Assembly (NCBI GenBank): GCA_023144005.1
Contig: JAGLGN010000020.1
Span: 74,941 to 138,940, forward strand
Source of the DNA: a bacterium
GTDB lineage: Bacteria > AUK180
Length of the DNA: 64,000 nucleotides
Direction: 5' to 3'
Position numbers and translations under genes: made by a program. Shown here piece by piece: positions 27,331-36,324 of the stretch (the stretch's first letter is position 1; each line of letters starts with the position of its first letter). A model generated the notes under the pieces. That model worked only from the letters and a program-made list of their open reading frames with translations. It searched no databases and had not been told where the DNA came from.

Positions 27331-28254
27331 TTAAATAAGAATCGATACAAGTGAGGATACGATAATGATAATGCAGAAAGCAAGGTGTATTATAAATGCG
27401 TACTTGCGGGCATTGAGCATTCTCGCGGCATCGGCAAATCCCTTCCAGGATACGGCTACAATCTTTATTGCGAGGCCGATTGTAATCAGCGCTATCAAAG
27501 ACAAGGGATGTAAAGAAGTCCGTCCGAATACCGACAAAATAAGTACCGCATATAGAATAATTACTATTATGAGTGTAGCAATTCGGCCGGAGAAGATTGG
27601 AGTAAAAAGCGTTACCATGGTGCTTCGCCCTGTTATTTCGTCTTCCGGTCTGTTTATAAGCTCCGCGATCCATACCCACAGGCCTGTTGAAACAACAAGC
27701 GGCATTGCAGCTATATAAACCGTGCGCGTGAGATCTCCGGCTTGAACAAGATACGCTCCAAGAACGGGCATCAAACCAAAGCCTACGCTGATTAAAATTT
27801 CCCCTCCAATTCGCCTGAAAAAGCTAATGGGCGGTGCAATATACAGCAGCCCTGTAAATATCGTCCCCGCGAGCCAAAAAAGGAAAATGTTCTTTTGTAC
27901 ATTTAAATTTAACTGCAGGATAGTATTTAGATGCAGTCCGATGAGAAGCGCTGTTGACAAACATATGATCCCGGTCCATAAAAGTCGGGCTTTAGTCCAC
28001 TTGGCAGTGAATCGTTTTTCAACGAGAGCGTACAGGAAAGAAAATCCTCCATGTAAGAGCGCTGTCAGAATGAGAAACTCAAAGGCTTCCAGCCACTTGA
28101 ACGAAAAACTTTGTGGATTGAGCCAGAATGGAAGCGTGGTACCCACAAGAGCCGGAAGCAGAGAAGCGGTCCAGTAACGGAATCCACAGAAGTAGAGAAT
28201 TCCGGAATTTGCCCTATCATTGCTTTTTATTTCTTTACTCAGACCCTTTTTCAT
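27331..28254 (-). CDS. UbiA-like prenyltransferase-family membrane protein, first Asp-rich motif missing
   Basis: A 307-residue protein with about eight or nine membrane segments. The central part (GLLYIAPPISFFRRIGGEI, then GFGLMPVLGAYLVQAG) resembles MenA/UbiA enzymes that attach polyprenyl chains to aromatic rings, and the second aspartate-rich motif appears as NRPEDEITGRSTM. The first motif (NxxxDxxxD) expected near residue 70 is absent; that position reads FLYALVEKRFT. It may be a divergent or inactive member. It follows the FAD protein gene by 27 bases and ends the envelope operon. Confidence 0.6.
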   Translation of the reverse strand: MKKGLSKEIKSNDRANSGILYFCGFRYWTASLLPALVGTTLPFWLNPQSFSFKWLEAFEFLILTALLHGGFSFLYALVEKRFTAKWTKARLLWTGIICLSTALLIGLHLNTILQLNLNVQKNIFLFWLAGTIFTGLLYIAPPISFFRRIGGEILISVGFGLMPVLGAYLVQAGDLTRTVYIAAMPLVVSTGLWVWIAELINRPEDEITGRSTMVTLFTPIFSGRIATLIIVIILYAVLILSVFGRTSLHPLSLIALITIGLAIKIVAVSWKGFADAARMLNARKYAFIIHLAFCIIIIVSSLVSILI

Positions 28255-28281
28255 TAACCTTTCTCGGAATTCATAGATCGG

Positions 28282-29526
28282 TCATCTCTGCTTATTAATT
28301 GCTTTCAAAAAGAGTGAGCTTCTGTTAAATATATCGGAGATGGAGAGGTATTCCCAGCTACCGGAACGGCCGTAGAAGTGGATTCCGTCTGAAGCGGCGC
28401 TTTTCATGAATGATTTGATGGCGGGATAATCCTTATTGTGAATGGGGTATGCGTATTTGATATTGATCTCCACGATGCTCTCAATATCGCTTACGGCAAA
28501 TATGCCGAGTGACTCCACCGCTTTGAGGATCTTATCCTTATCGGGCGCATTGTCGCGATAACTGGTCTCAATATAGAATGAATGCTTGCCATCTGGCGCG
28601 AGATGAGGGGCTATATTGGAAAAGGAGCCGATGCGGTAGAACGGGAGCTCGGGCTGAGGATAATACGCCCAATGATGAGGAAAATCAGCAGCCGACACAC
28701 CTACATTAAGATCATGAACATTCACCCAGCACGGTTTCAGGGACTTCCCCTTACCCGAAAGACGGAGAAACTCAGGAAAAGGGATCGTCGAGATCAGGGC
28801 ATCGTATGTGAATTTTTCATCACCGCAAAATATTTCTTTCTTAACGGTATCTATCTTTGTAATTTCCTTATCGAGAATGATATTATCCTTTAATAGTCCG
28901 TACATCTTTTTCGGAAGGATCTCGATCCCTCCCGAAAGAGGATAATTGAAAGAGGCATTATAACCCGCGTCATTGCCGTACTTACCCGCCAAGGACCGAA
29001 TGAATTCCACCTTATCTGGAACGGGAAGATAACGGGAGAACCAATTTGAGGATATATCACTGATATGTGTATTGAATAATTTGCCGTTATAGGGAATAAA
29101 GAACAGCTCCGCCAATGCATCGCCGAATATAGAGCGCACCCAGGTCTCGAAATCAAGCTCGCGGGATACGGAAAGGGGCTCGGATTTCAAGATCTGATCC
29201 GTGATCGTATTTTTCATTTCCGTAGAGAGCTGCGGGATATTCAATTGTATGGGGTAGTCGATATACTTATTCTCAACGAACACCGCCGCTTTCCTCTTTA
29301 TATTCTGTAATTCTATTCCGGCGGCGGAAATGAATTTCTGGAACTCACCTGTGAGTGAGTGTATAAGATGTCCTGTAATATCGTAAGTGTATCCGTTATC
29401 CTTGAAAGTGCGCAGCAATCCCCCGGGAGATGACTCCTTCTCTAAAAGAATTACATCGTGCTTTCGTCGGAGATGCGCCATCACATTCATACCGGCAACA
29501 CCGCCGCCGAGTATCAATATCTTCAA
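28282..29526 (-). CDS. FAD-dependent amine-oxidase/UDP-galactopyranose-mutase-like protein
   Basis: A 414-residue flavoprotein. The N-terminal dinucleotide motif MKILILGGGVAGMNVMAH continues to an FAD-contact segment SSPGGLLRTFKD. The overall layout (DITGHLIHSL, PYNGKLFNTHISDIS, GIEILPKKMY) resembles the protoporphyrinogen oxidase-like and UDP-galactopyranose mutase-like NAD(P)/FAD proteins that commonly sit in polysaccharide clusters. The substrate is unknown. It overlaps the WecA/MraY-type gene by four bases, and the glycosyltransferase is just beyond, so a sugar or lipid-linked role is likely. Confidence 0.8.
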   Translation of the reverse strand: MKILILGGGVAGMNVMAHLRRKHDVILLEKESSPGGLLRTFKDNGYTYDITGHLIHSLTGEFQKFISAAGIELQNIKRKAAVFVENKYIDYPIQLNIPQLSTEMKNTITDQILKSEPLSVSRELDFETWVRSIFGDALAELFFIPYNGKLFNTHISDISSNWFSRYLPVPDKVEFIRSLAGKYGNDAGYNASFNYPLSGGIEILPKKMYGLLKDNIILDKEITKIDTVKKEIFCGDEKFTYDALISTIPFPEFLRLSGKGKSLKPCWVNVHDLNVGVSAADFPHHWAYYPQPELPFYRIGSFSNIAPHLAPDGKHSFYIETSYRDNAPDKDKILKAVESLGIFAVSDIESIVEINIKYAYPIHNKDYPAIKSFMKSAASDGIHFYGRSGSWEYLSISDIFNRSSLFLKAINKQR

Positions 29527-30524
29527 TTCTTCTTTCCTCTAAGATCCAGCAGAAGCACCCCGGCTAATACAAGTAAACTTACAGCGGCACCGAAGACCAG
29601 AGGGAATATTCCCTTGAGAAATACGCTCAATACACCTGTCGCTGCTCCAAACACGGCGATAATCGTCACTTGCAGCACCACTCCCATATCGGAAAATCCC
29701 ATCTTCTTCAATCTGATAGGGAAATGATGAGGCGAACCCCTGAAGGGAGATAATCGTCTGCGCAGTCGTGAAAACACGACAAGTGACGTCTCAAATATCG
29801 GATATATGCTGATGATGAGCGGAGCGAGGTTGGAAAGCCGGTTAAAGGCGGTATATGATAATCTGATAGAGATAACACCCGCGATAAAGCCAAAGAACAT
29901 CGAACCGCCGTCTCCCGCGAATATCCTCGCCTTCGGCAGATTGAAGACAAGAAATGCGAATACTCCTCCGATGAGAGGATAAATTATCAATGCCAATCCT
30001 TTATCGCCTGTAAAGGTCGCGATGATCGCAGATGACGCGAGAAAGGCGGCAAAAGTGATGCCCGAAACACCGTCGGAAACATCGATAATATTGTAGCTGT
30101 TAATGATAAAAAGCATCCACAGGACGGTTATCATTGAATTTGCAATAGGAGGAAGAAAGTCAAAGTCGACCCTGATATCATATGAAAACATTATGATGAC
30201 CAGAAGCAATTGTCCCAGGAGCTTTACTATCCATGACATCCGGTACATATCATCGAGGACACCCAGAAACACAATAAAGGTCGAGGCGATGAACAAGCCT
30301 TTGAAAAACGGCTCCGCGGGAAATTTCAGGACATATATCTCGATGAACAGCCCCATTAAAAGAGCGGCATATACGATAAGGCCTCCAAGATACGGAGTGG
30401 CATCGGAATGCGTCTTCAGCTTTCCGTCGGGACGATCGACGACATTACACTTCAATGCCAGAAAGCGTATAGGGAAATACGCGAGTACTCCGAATAAGAA
30501 AGTCAGCAGGCTAACCCAGAGCAT
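29523..30524 (-). CDS. WecA/MraY-type undecaprenyl-phosphate sugar-1-phosphate transferase
   Basis: A 333-residue polytopic membrane protein. Signatures of the family are FLGVLDDMYRMSW (aspartate pair), NSYNIIDVSDGVSGITF, IFAGDGGSMFFGF and the cytoplasmic SPHHFP histidine pair. In the family it loads N-acetylhexosamine-1-phosphate onto undecaprenyl phosphate, starting a surface polysaccharide. WecA is more likely than MraY because no mur genes are near. It overlaps the GT4 gene by 14 bases. Confidence 0.88.
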   Translation of the reverse strand: MLWVSLLTFLFGVLAYFPIRFLALKCNVVDRPDGKLKTHSDATPYLGGLIVYAALLMGLFIEIYVLKFPAEPFFKGLFIASTFIVFLGVLDDMYRMSWIVKLLGQLLLVIIMFSYDIRVDFDFLPPIANSMITVLWMLFIINSYNIIDVSDGVSGITFAAFLASSAIIATFTGDKGLALIIYPLIGGVFAFLVFNLPKARIFAGDGGSMFFGFIAGVISIRLSYTAFNRLSNLAPLIISIYPIFETSLVVFSRLRRRLSPFRGSPHHFPIRLKKMGFSDMGVVLQVTIIAVFGAATGVLSVFLKGIFPLVFGAAVSLLVLAGVLLLDLRGKKN

Positions 30525-31647
30525 CGTACATCTCTGCTAACCTTTCAAGCATATGCGCCTTTGAGAATTCTTCCGGAATATTTGCCATAGCGCCCTTTGA
30601 GAGTTTTGACCGAAGCTTTTTATTATTAAGTATCGAAACGGCATGGGAAATCCCTTCCTGTGGGAATTCAAGATCGAAGGTGAAGCCGTTTACCTCATTC
30701 TTTACAACTTCCTTTATCCCTCCGATATTCGACCCTACAACAGGAATTCCAAGCAGGAATGCCTCTATTATGGTTCGCGGAAGTCCCTCCCAAAGCGAGG
30801 TCGTCAGATACAGGTCGGCGGCCTTTACATATTCCTCAGGGGTTAGTGAAAAACCGGGAAGGAATACATTCTTCTCGAGTGAAGCGGCCTTGACCGCCTT
30901 TTCCAATGCCTTTCTCTTCACACCGTCACCTACTATATATGCCTTTATCCCCGGTATCGAATCCCTGATCTCTTTTATCATGGAGACAAAGACCATGAGG
31001 TTCTTCTGCTTTTTAAAAGGGGCGACATTCACGATAACACGCGAACGCATCGGTATGCCGAGCTTCTTTCTCAATTCATCGCGCGTGGGCGTATAATCGG
31101 AAAATTTGGCAAAATCGACACCGCTTCTGATCAGGTGATAAGCATCCTTTCTGCCTATCTTAAGCTGAGATGCGGTGATCATATCATCCTTTGAGACAAA
31201 TACCAGTCCGGTCGAATGAGATGCGGCATTCTGCTCAGCCCAGAGGGCGGCTTTCTTCATCAGCGGATTCTTGAAAAATCCGAAGCCGAAACCGTGAACG
31301 GTATGAAATATGTACTTGATCTTCACCGCGGCCGCCGCTTTTCTGCCCAGAATACCCGCCTTTGAGGAATGCGTGTGCACGATATCGGGATTTTCTTTGG
31401 CCAGTATTTTCTTGATCTGCGAATATGCCTTTTTATCCCTTAACGGGTCTACTTTTCTTCTCAGATCTTTCAAGAGGTATTTTTTAATATTTTTGTTTCC
31501 GATCAGGCGGTCATTCATCACTCCCTGCTGATTTGTGATGAAAACGACTTCGTGCCCCAATGCGGAGAAATACTCCCCCATATCAAGGGCTGTCATCTGA
31601 GCGCCGCCTAATTCAAGCTGGGTTACTATTATCGTGATCTTCTTCAT
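30511..31647 (-). CDS. GT4-family glycosyltransferase
   Basis: A 378-residue GT-B fold enzyme. The N-terminus IIVTQLELGGAQMTALD is the acceptor-domain opening common to exopolysaccharide transferases. The C-terminal donor site has EGLPRTIIEAFLLGIPVV with the EX7E pattern. It probably acts after the adjacent WecA/MraY-type enzyme on an undecaprenyl-linked glycan. The ATG at 31647 shares one base with the stop of the upstream lipoprotein gene (TGATG). Confidence 0.9.
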   Translation of the reverse strand: MKKITIIVTQLELGGAQMTALDMGEYFSALGHEVVFITNQQGVMNDRLIGNKNIKKYLLKDLRRKVDPLRDKKAYSQIKKILAKENPDIVHTHSSKAGILGRKAAAAVKIKYIFHTVHGFGFGFFKNPLMKKAALWAEQNAASHSTGLVFVSKDDMITASQLKIGRKDAYHLIRSGVDFAKFSDYTPTRDELRKKLGIPMRSRVIVNVAPFKKQKNLMVFVSMIKEIRDSIPGIKAYIVGDGVKRKALEKAVKAASLEKNVFLPGFSLTPEEYVKAADLYLTTSLWEGLPRTIIEAFLLGIPVVGSNIGGIKEVVKNEVNGFTFDLEFPQEGISHAVSILNNKKLRSKLSKGAMANIPEEFSKAHMLERLAEMYDALG

Positions 31648-32585
31648 CAATAAGTGTAAACCTCACCCTGCAGATTATCTATGATGTACAAGACCTCAGA
31701 ACTATCGATGAACACTCTGTACGGCCGCGAAAATTCCGTTCCGGGAACGGCAGATGAGGTTCCGTAAATATAATCCCCTGACAGGGAAAGAAAATGGACC
31801 TTATTCTCCTTGTTGTCGGTCAGAACAAGATAACGGGATCTCCAGATGCACAGATCGGAAACATTTCCGATCCTTGAATTCTTGATATTGTGCATATGAT
31901 CGCCTCTGGAAGAGAAAACCTTTACATACTTCCCATCGGCAATATAATAATTACCATATTCATCAGTGGCAACGGATTGAGGGAAGCTGAGCTTACCCGA
32001 ATCATTGCCTCCATCCCTGATCTCCATGATCGTTGTACCGCTTTCATTTATCTCGAGCAGGCGGCTGTTATAGGTGTCAACTATCATCAGAAAACCGCTC
32101 ATCTCATTTTTTCTCAACATTACAGGGAAATAGGGATACTCTTCATCTTCATCGGAAAAATCATAGAATTCCCTCAGAAACCTACCGTCGGAGGAAAATA
32201 TCAGGATCTTCTTACCCATTGAGTCAAGTAAGTAGAAAATATTGTTATCGGGAAAAAGTACCATAGATACTGGGAATTGAAGTTCTCCTTCTTCCTCGTC
32301 GGTCTCCCATTTATCAACGGAGGCCAGGTAATTTCCCAGCGAATCAAAGATATTGACACGAGCCCTTTGCTTACCCTCGACAAGGTAGTATCTCGAAGAG
32401 GAAGCGGAGAAATCTCTGACATCAGTGAACTTTCCCGTCTCTTCAAAGGAAAGCCCGAGGGGCTTCCCGCTCTTCATCGTAGAAGCAATATATTTATTGT
32501 CTTCCTTGTATTTCAGGCCTACCAACACGCATCCCTGCGCAAAGAACACCGCAGCCATGATAACCATTATGTATAATTTTCTCAT
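31647..32585 (-). CDS. NHL-like propeller lipoprotein
   Basis: A 312-residue protein with signal peptide and lipobox FAQGC. Repeats of the form QFPVSMVLFPDNNIFYLLD, SFPQSVATDEYGNYYIADG and FSRPYRVFIDSSEVLYIID, each followed by a short strand, are characteristic NHL blades; about five or six are present. It is anchored in the inner or outer membrane and probably scaffolds protein-protein contacts. It is coupled to the TPR gene upstream and the GT4 gene downstream. Confidence 0.85.
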   Translation of the reverse strand: MRKLYIMVIMAAVFFAQGCVLVGLKYKEDNKYIASTMKSGKPLGLSFEETGKFTDVRDFSASSSRYYLVEGKQRARVNIFDSLGNYLASVDKWETDEEEGELQFPVSMVLFPDNNIFYLLDSMGKKILIFSSDGRFLREFYDFSDEDEEYPYFPVMLRKNEMSGFLMIVDTYNSRLLEINESGTTIMEIRDGGNDSGKLSFPQSVATDEYGNYYIADGKYVKVFSSRGDHMHNIKNSRIGNVSDLCIWRSRYLVLTDNKENKVHFLSLSGDYIYGTSSAVPGTEFSRPYRVFIDSSEVLYIIDNLQGEVYTY

Positions 32586-34231
32586 CTCTCACCTCGAGCG
32601 ACACTTTTTATATATTTTATCATCAAAGTCGCCTCGCCGGAAAACGGGTCGATCTTCAATATCTCTTTAAAATCATCGAAGGCGGCATCATAATGCCTCA
32701 GATATATATTTGCCCACCCCTTGAATTCATACGCCTCAATATCGTCATCGGCATACCTCAGGGCTGACTTGAAAGCCGCAATTGCCTTTTTCATAAAGTC
32801 GTCACGCCGTCCCAATGTTGCCTGGCCCGGTATCTTCAGCAGGTTGCCCAGCAGCAGGCCCGAGAGAAAATACGATTTGCCCAGAGAGGCATAGATCTGA
32901 GATGAATTACGATTGCGCGGTGGTACATGCTTTGCGGCTTTTTCGAGCTCCCGTAGCGCTTCTTTCAACATTTCAGAACACTCTTCTCCGCTCAGAAACA
33001 ATTTCATACTTCCATCAAAGAGAAACTTTCCGAATTCATAATGAGCGGAGAAATTCTTGTCTGGAACCGTTCTCACCTGTTCAAGAAGGACAAGCGCTTC
33101 GGTTTCTCTGCCGTCTCTCAGATAATAATCGGCGAGCAGAAGATATCCGCGGAAATCGTTAGGATACTTCTTGGAGATCAGCTTGATCAATTTATAAGCG
33201 ATATCCCTCTCATTGATCTCAAGGGCATAGGACGCAAAGGTCTTCAAGGTTTCAACAGGGACATTCCTGATCTTGCTCTTAACGAAACCATTGATCAATT
33301 CCACTACCATCGAAGGGATATTGAAATTGTAATAAAGCAGCAGGCCCACATCGTAATATTCGAGAACATCCTCATCATTCAAGCTCTTCAGGTCTGATAT
33401 GAGGATCTTGTCGAAGCTCCTTTTCGCATCTATATAATCGCCGCTGCTGAAATTAATTCTCGCGGAAAGTATATTGTATTTCAAGATCTCGGCATCACTT
33501 AAAAATTCAGCGTATCTGTTTAAATATACCTCAAGAACAAAAGAGAGTGAGTCAAAGTAGTTCAATCGCTGATAAATGTCGATCAAATATTTGAAGTACT
33601 CCTCAACATCTCTGAATTCATCCTTCAGGTCTATCTTTTTGCTCATCTGATACATAATAAGTTTTTCTATTTCGACAGATAGCGAAGATAGACGGCCGAT
33701 CCGTTTATAATACCCCATCAGGAAGGAATGGTAGAATCGATAGTCAATGACCTTCTCCGGGTCTATCCTGTTAACGCTTCTTATCATATAATAACCGCGC
33801 TTCTTCAAGGAATATTTTCCATCGTCCAGCGAGAGAGAGTTATTCAAGCGTATCCCTTCAAGAAGTGAAGCCCTTTTCAAGAAGGTGACTCCCTGGCTCT
33901 CTTCGCCCAGCCCGATGATACTGAATCCCATAACAATATTAAAGCCGATTTTTTTGTCATTATCTTCCATGACCTCGGAAAGATGCAGATAAGACTCTTC
34001 AAAGAGGCCGGACTTATAATAACTCAGGGCGCGATAATATTCTACAAGGCCGAAAAGTTTGAATCTCTCCTCCGGATCAACAGTCAGCGCCGCGGATTCA
34101 TATCCGCTGAGATAATCAAGCGCGGCTTCATATTCACCCGCAGCGATATGTTTTTCTGCGGGGGCAAGCTCGAAAGAAAAGGCAGACATAGACAGAAGGA
34201 GTAAGGCAAATGTCAATATTAAGCGCTTCAT
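32582..34231 (-). CDS. exported TPR-repeat protein
   Basis: About 549 residues from the ATG at 34231 (MKRLILTFALLLLSMSAFSF, a signal peptide), which overlaps the penicillin-binding protein stop as ATGA. Helical repeats typical of TPRs run through the protein, clearest at the C-terminus (AIAAFKSALRYADDDIEAYEF, AAFDDFKEILKIDPFSGEA). It is likely periplasmic. Position between PBP1a and an NHL lipoprotein suggests a partner or regulator of peptidoglycan or polysaccharide synthesis; that is inference. Confidence 0.82.
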   Translation of the reverse strand: MKRLILTFALLLLSMSAFSFELAPAEKHIAAGEYEAALDYLSGYESAALTVDPEERFKLFGLVEYYRALSYYKSGLFEESYLHLSEVMEDNDKKIGFNIVMGFSIIGLGEESQGVTFLKRASLLEGIRLNNSLSLDDGKYSLKKRGYYMIRSVNRIDPEKVIDYRFYHSFLMGYYKRIGRLSSLSVEIEKLIMYQMSKKIDLKDEFRDVEEYFKYLIDIYQRLNYFDSLSFVLEVYLNRYAEFLSDAEILKYNILSARINFSSGDYIDAKRSFDKILISDLKSLNDEDVLEYYDVGLLLYYNFNIPSMVVELINGFVKSKIRNVPVETLKTFASYALEINERDIAYKLIKLISKKYPNDFRGYLLLADYYLRDGRETEALVLLEQVRTVPDKNFSAHYEFGKFLFDGSMKLFLSGEECSEMLKEALRELEKAAKHVPPRNRNSSQIYASLGKSYFLSGLLLGNLLKIPGQATLGRRDDFMKKAIAAFKSALRYADDDIEAYEFKGWANIYLRHYDAAFDDFKEILKIDPFSGEATLMIKYIKSVARGER

Positions 34232-36324
34232 TTGATCCACTCAACGCTTTTCAGGCGTTTCATCAGGAGATCCTCCTTATCACTGACATCTTTGGAGGTG
34301 GCAGTGACCTCGGTTCCTTCTATAAAAGGCAATTTTGCGGTTCTTCTGGAAGATTTACCGGCAAGTTTACCCGTACTTCTGTCGATACGGAGGAATTTGA
34401 TGCCGGAAGGCATCTTGAAGTCAACGGGCACTTCCTTTGTCAAGATGGGCTTCATCGCTTTTTTCCACAATGGAGCAGCGACCGCACCGCCGGCTCTTTT
34501 ATTTCCCAGTGTGTCTGACGGGTCGTCATTTCCCAGAAATACCGCGGTAACATAATTGGGCGTAAAACCGACGAACCAGGCATCAGTAAAATTATTGGTA
34601 GTACCTGTTTTGCCGGCGACGGGATATCCCCATATCTTTGCTCGGGTGCCGGAGCCGCTATCGACCACTTTCTTCAGGACCCAGTCCATTATATACACGG
34701 TCTGAGCATCCAGGACCTTTTTCTTTTGAGGAGTGTTCCACTCCAGTACCTTCCCTATCTGGTCCTCTACACGGACAATGCAATAGGGTTCTATCTTATA
34801 GCCGCCGTTGGCAAGAGGGGCAAATGCAGCGGCCAGCTCAAGCATTTTCACTTCATTCGCGCCCAATGGCAGCGATACTATGGGTTTTAAATATGATTTT
34901 ATCCCCATTTCATGCGCGGTCTCGATCACGTCTTTCACACCTATGGAAAGGAGAACTTTCAAGGCAACTATATTTATGGATTGACGAATGGCGTCATAAA
35001 CGATGGTTGGCCCGTGAAAACGGGAATAATTTCTGGGAACCCATCCGATGAGCTTATATATATCCTCTTCGGTAGTATTCGTATCATCCTCATCCTCATC
35101 TTCCTCTTCCTCCAATTCCTCATCTCCTTCCGTTTCCTCTTTTTCTATTTCAAGCTTCTTGGCCGGCAGGCGCGTACCCTCCAATTGCGGAAAATGGATG
35201 GGGGTATCATACCAGAGATCGGCAAGGGTGCCTATTCGGTACTTTATATAAGTGGTGTACAAAAATACCTTGAAAGCCGAGCCGCATTGCCGGGGAGCCT
35301 GTGTAGTACGATTAAATTTACTCTCTTCATAATCCCTTCCGCCTACCATGCCCAGAATTCCGCCTGTCTTGGGGTCAAGCGTGAGCAGACCGCCCTGATA
35401 ACGGGAGCCTTCCATGGTGGTTTCCAAGCTTTCCTGTATATCCTTTCTGAGCGTTGTATAGACTTTTAAGCCGCCGTTGAAGGTTGCAGCATAGCCGTAT
35501 TTCACAACCAGTTCCTTTATCAGATGATCAATAAAATAAGGGGCGAATCGTTTCTTTTTTTCCTGTTTTTTTAAGATGATCTTTTCTTTTTTGGCGATCG
35601 TATATTCATCTTCGGTGATAAAACCATATTTGAACATTCGGGACAGAACTGTTTTTTGCCTCTTCAATGCCCTTTCAAGATGCCGATGAGGGTAGAAGTA
35701 AGTAGGGCGCTGCGGCAAGCCGGCGATCAATGCCGCCTCCGCGATGGTCAGCTCAATAGGTAATTTATCAAAATATGCCCTTGAGGCCAGAGCGACACCA
35801 TAATTACCGTAACCGTAATTGATCTGATTGATGTACAACTCAACGATCTGATCCTTCGTATATGTTTTCTCGATCTTAAGAGTAAAGAAGGCCTCCTTGA
35901 TCTTTCTCACAAGCCGCTTCTCCATATTATTGGTCATATTCTTGGCCAATTGCTGTGAGATGGTCGAGCCGCCTTGAGACACCGAGAGTGTTTTCAAATT
36001 ATGCACAAAAGCCCTCAGGATAGCTTTCAGCCGTATGCCTTTGTGATGGTAGAAATAGGGATCTTCGATGGCGATCGTAGCATTTACCGCGAATTCCGGC
36101 ATCTCATCGAGAGAAGCAACCTCTCGCCGTTCCGCATAAAGAGTGGAGATCTCTTCACCGTTTATATCGTATATTTTCGTCAATTCTCGCGGCTGATATT
36201 GAGAAAGGTCAATGGGGAATTTGATGATATCTATGAAAATTAGCCCAAAGAGGGCAAAGAGAAAGCCGAGGACGAACGGTGAAAGCACGAAAATGAGTGT
36301 CCTTTTTCTTATTTTCAATTTCAT
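34228..36324 (-). CDS. class A penicillin-binding protein (PBP1a type)
   Basis: A 698-residue bifunctional peptidoglycan synthase. A cytoplasmic tail and one N-terminal membrane anchor are followed by GT51 transglycosylase motifs EDPYFYHHKG and GGSTISQQLAKN. The transpeptidase has SAFK (nucleophile serine, in QCGSAFKVF), the SIN motif (RQSINIVAL) and KTGTTNNFTDAWFVGF. Between the first two lies an unusual acidic stretch of about 30 residues, mostly Glu and Asp, around residue 410. It overlaps the PASTA gene by four bases. Confidence 0.95.
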   Translation of the reverse strand: MKLKIRKRTLIFVLSPFVLGFLFALFGLIFIDIIKFPIDLSQYQPRELTKIYDINGEEISTLYAERREVASLDEMPEFAVNATIAIEDPYFYHHKGIRLKAILRAFVHNLKTLSVSQGGSTISQQLAKNMTNNMEKRLVRKIKEAFFTLKIEKTYTKDQIVELYINQINYGYGNYGVALASRAYFDKLPIELTIAEAALIAGLPQRPTYFYPHRHLERALKRQKTVLSRMFKYGFITEDEYTIAKKEKIILKKQEKKKRFAPYFIDHLIKELVVKYGYAATFNGGLKVYTTLRKDIQESLETTMEGSRYQGGLLTLDPKTGGILGMVGGRDYEESKFNRTTQAPRQCGSAFKVFLYTTYIKYRIGTLADLWYDTPIHFPQLEGTRLPAKKLEIEKEETEGDEELEEEEDEDEDDTNTTEEDIYKLIGWVPRNYSRFHGPTIVYDAIRQSINIVALKVLLSIGVKDVIETAHEMGIKSYLKPIVSLPLGANEVKMLELAAAFAPLANGGYKIEPYCIVRVEDQIGKVLEWNTPQKKKVLDAQTVYIMDWVLKKVVDSGSGTRAKIWGYPVAGKTGTTNNFTDAWFVGFTPNYVTAVFLGNDDPSDTLGNKRAGGAVAAPLWKKAMKPILTKEVPVDFKMPSGIKFLRIDRSTGKLAGKSSRRTAKLPFIEGTEVTATSKDVSDKEDLLMKRLKSVEWIK

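Noticed and set aside
35048-35251. Serine-rich plus-strand open frame opposite PBP1a
   Set aside because: It is the antisense of the poly-Glu/Asp insert; serine runs are the expected artefact, and no ribosome site is present.
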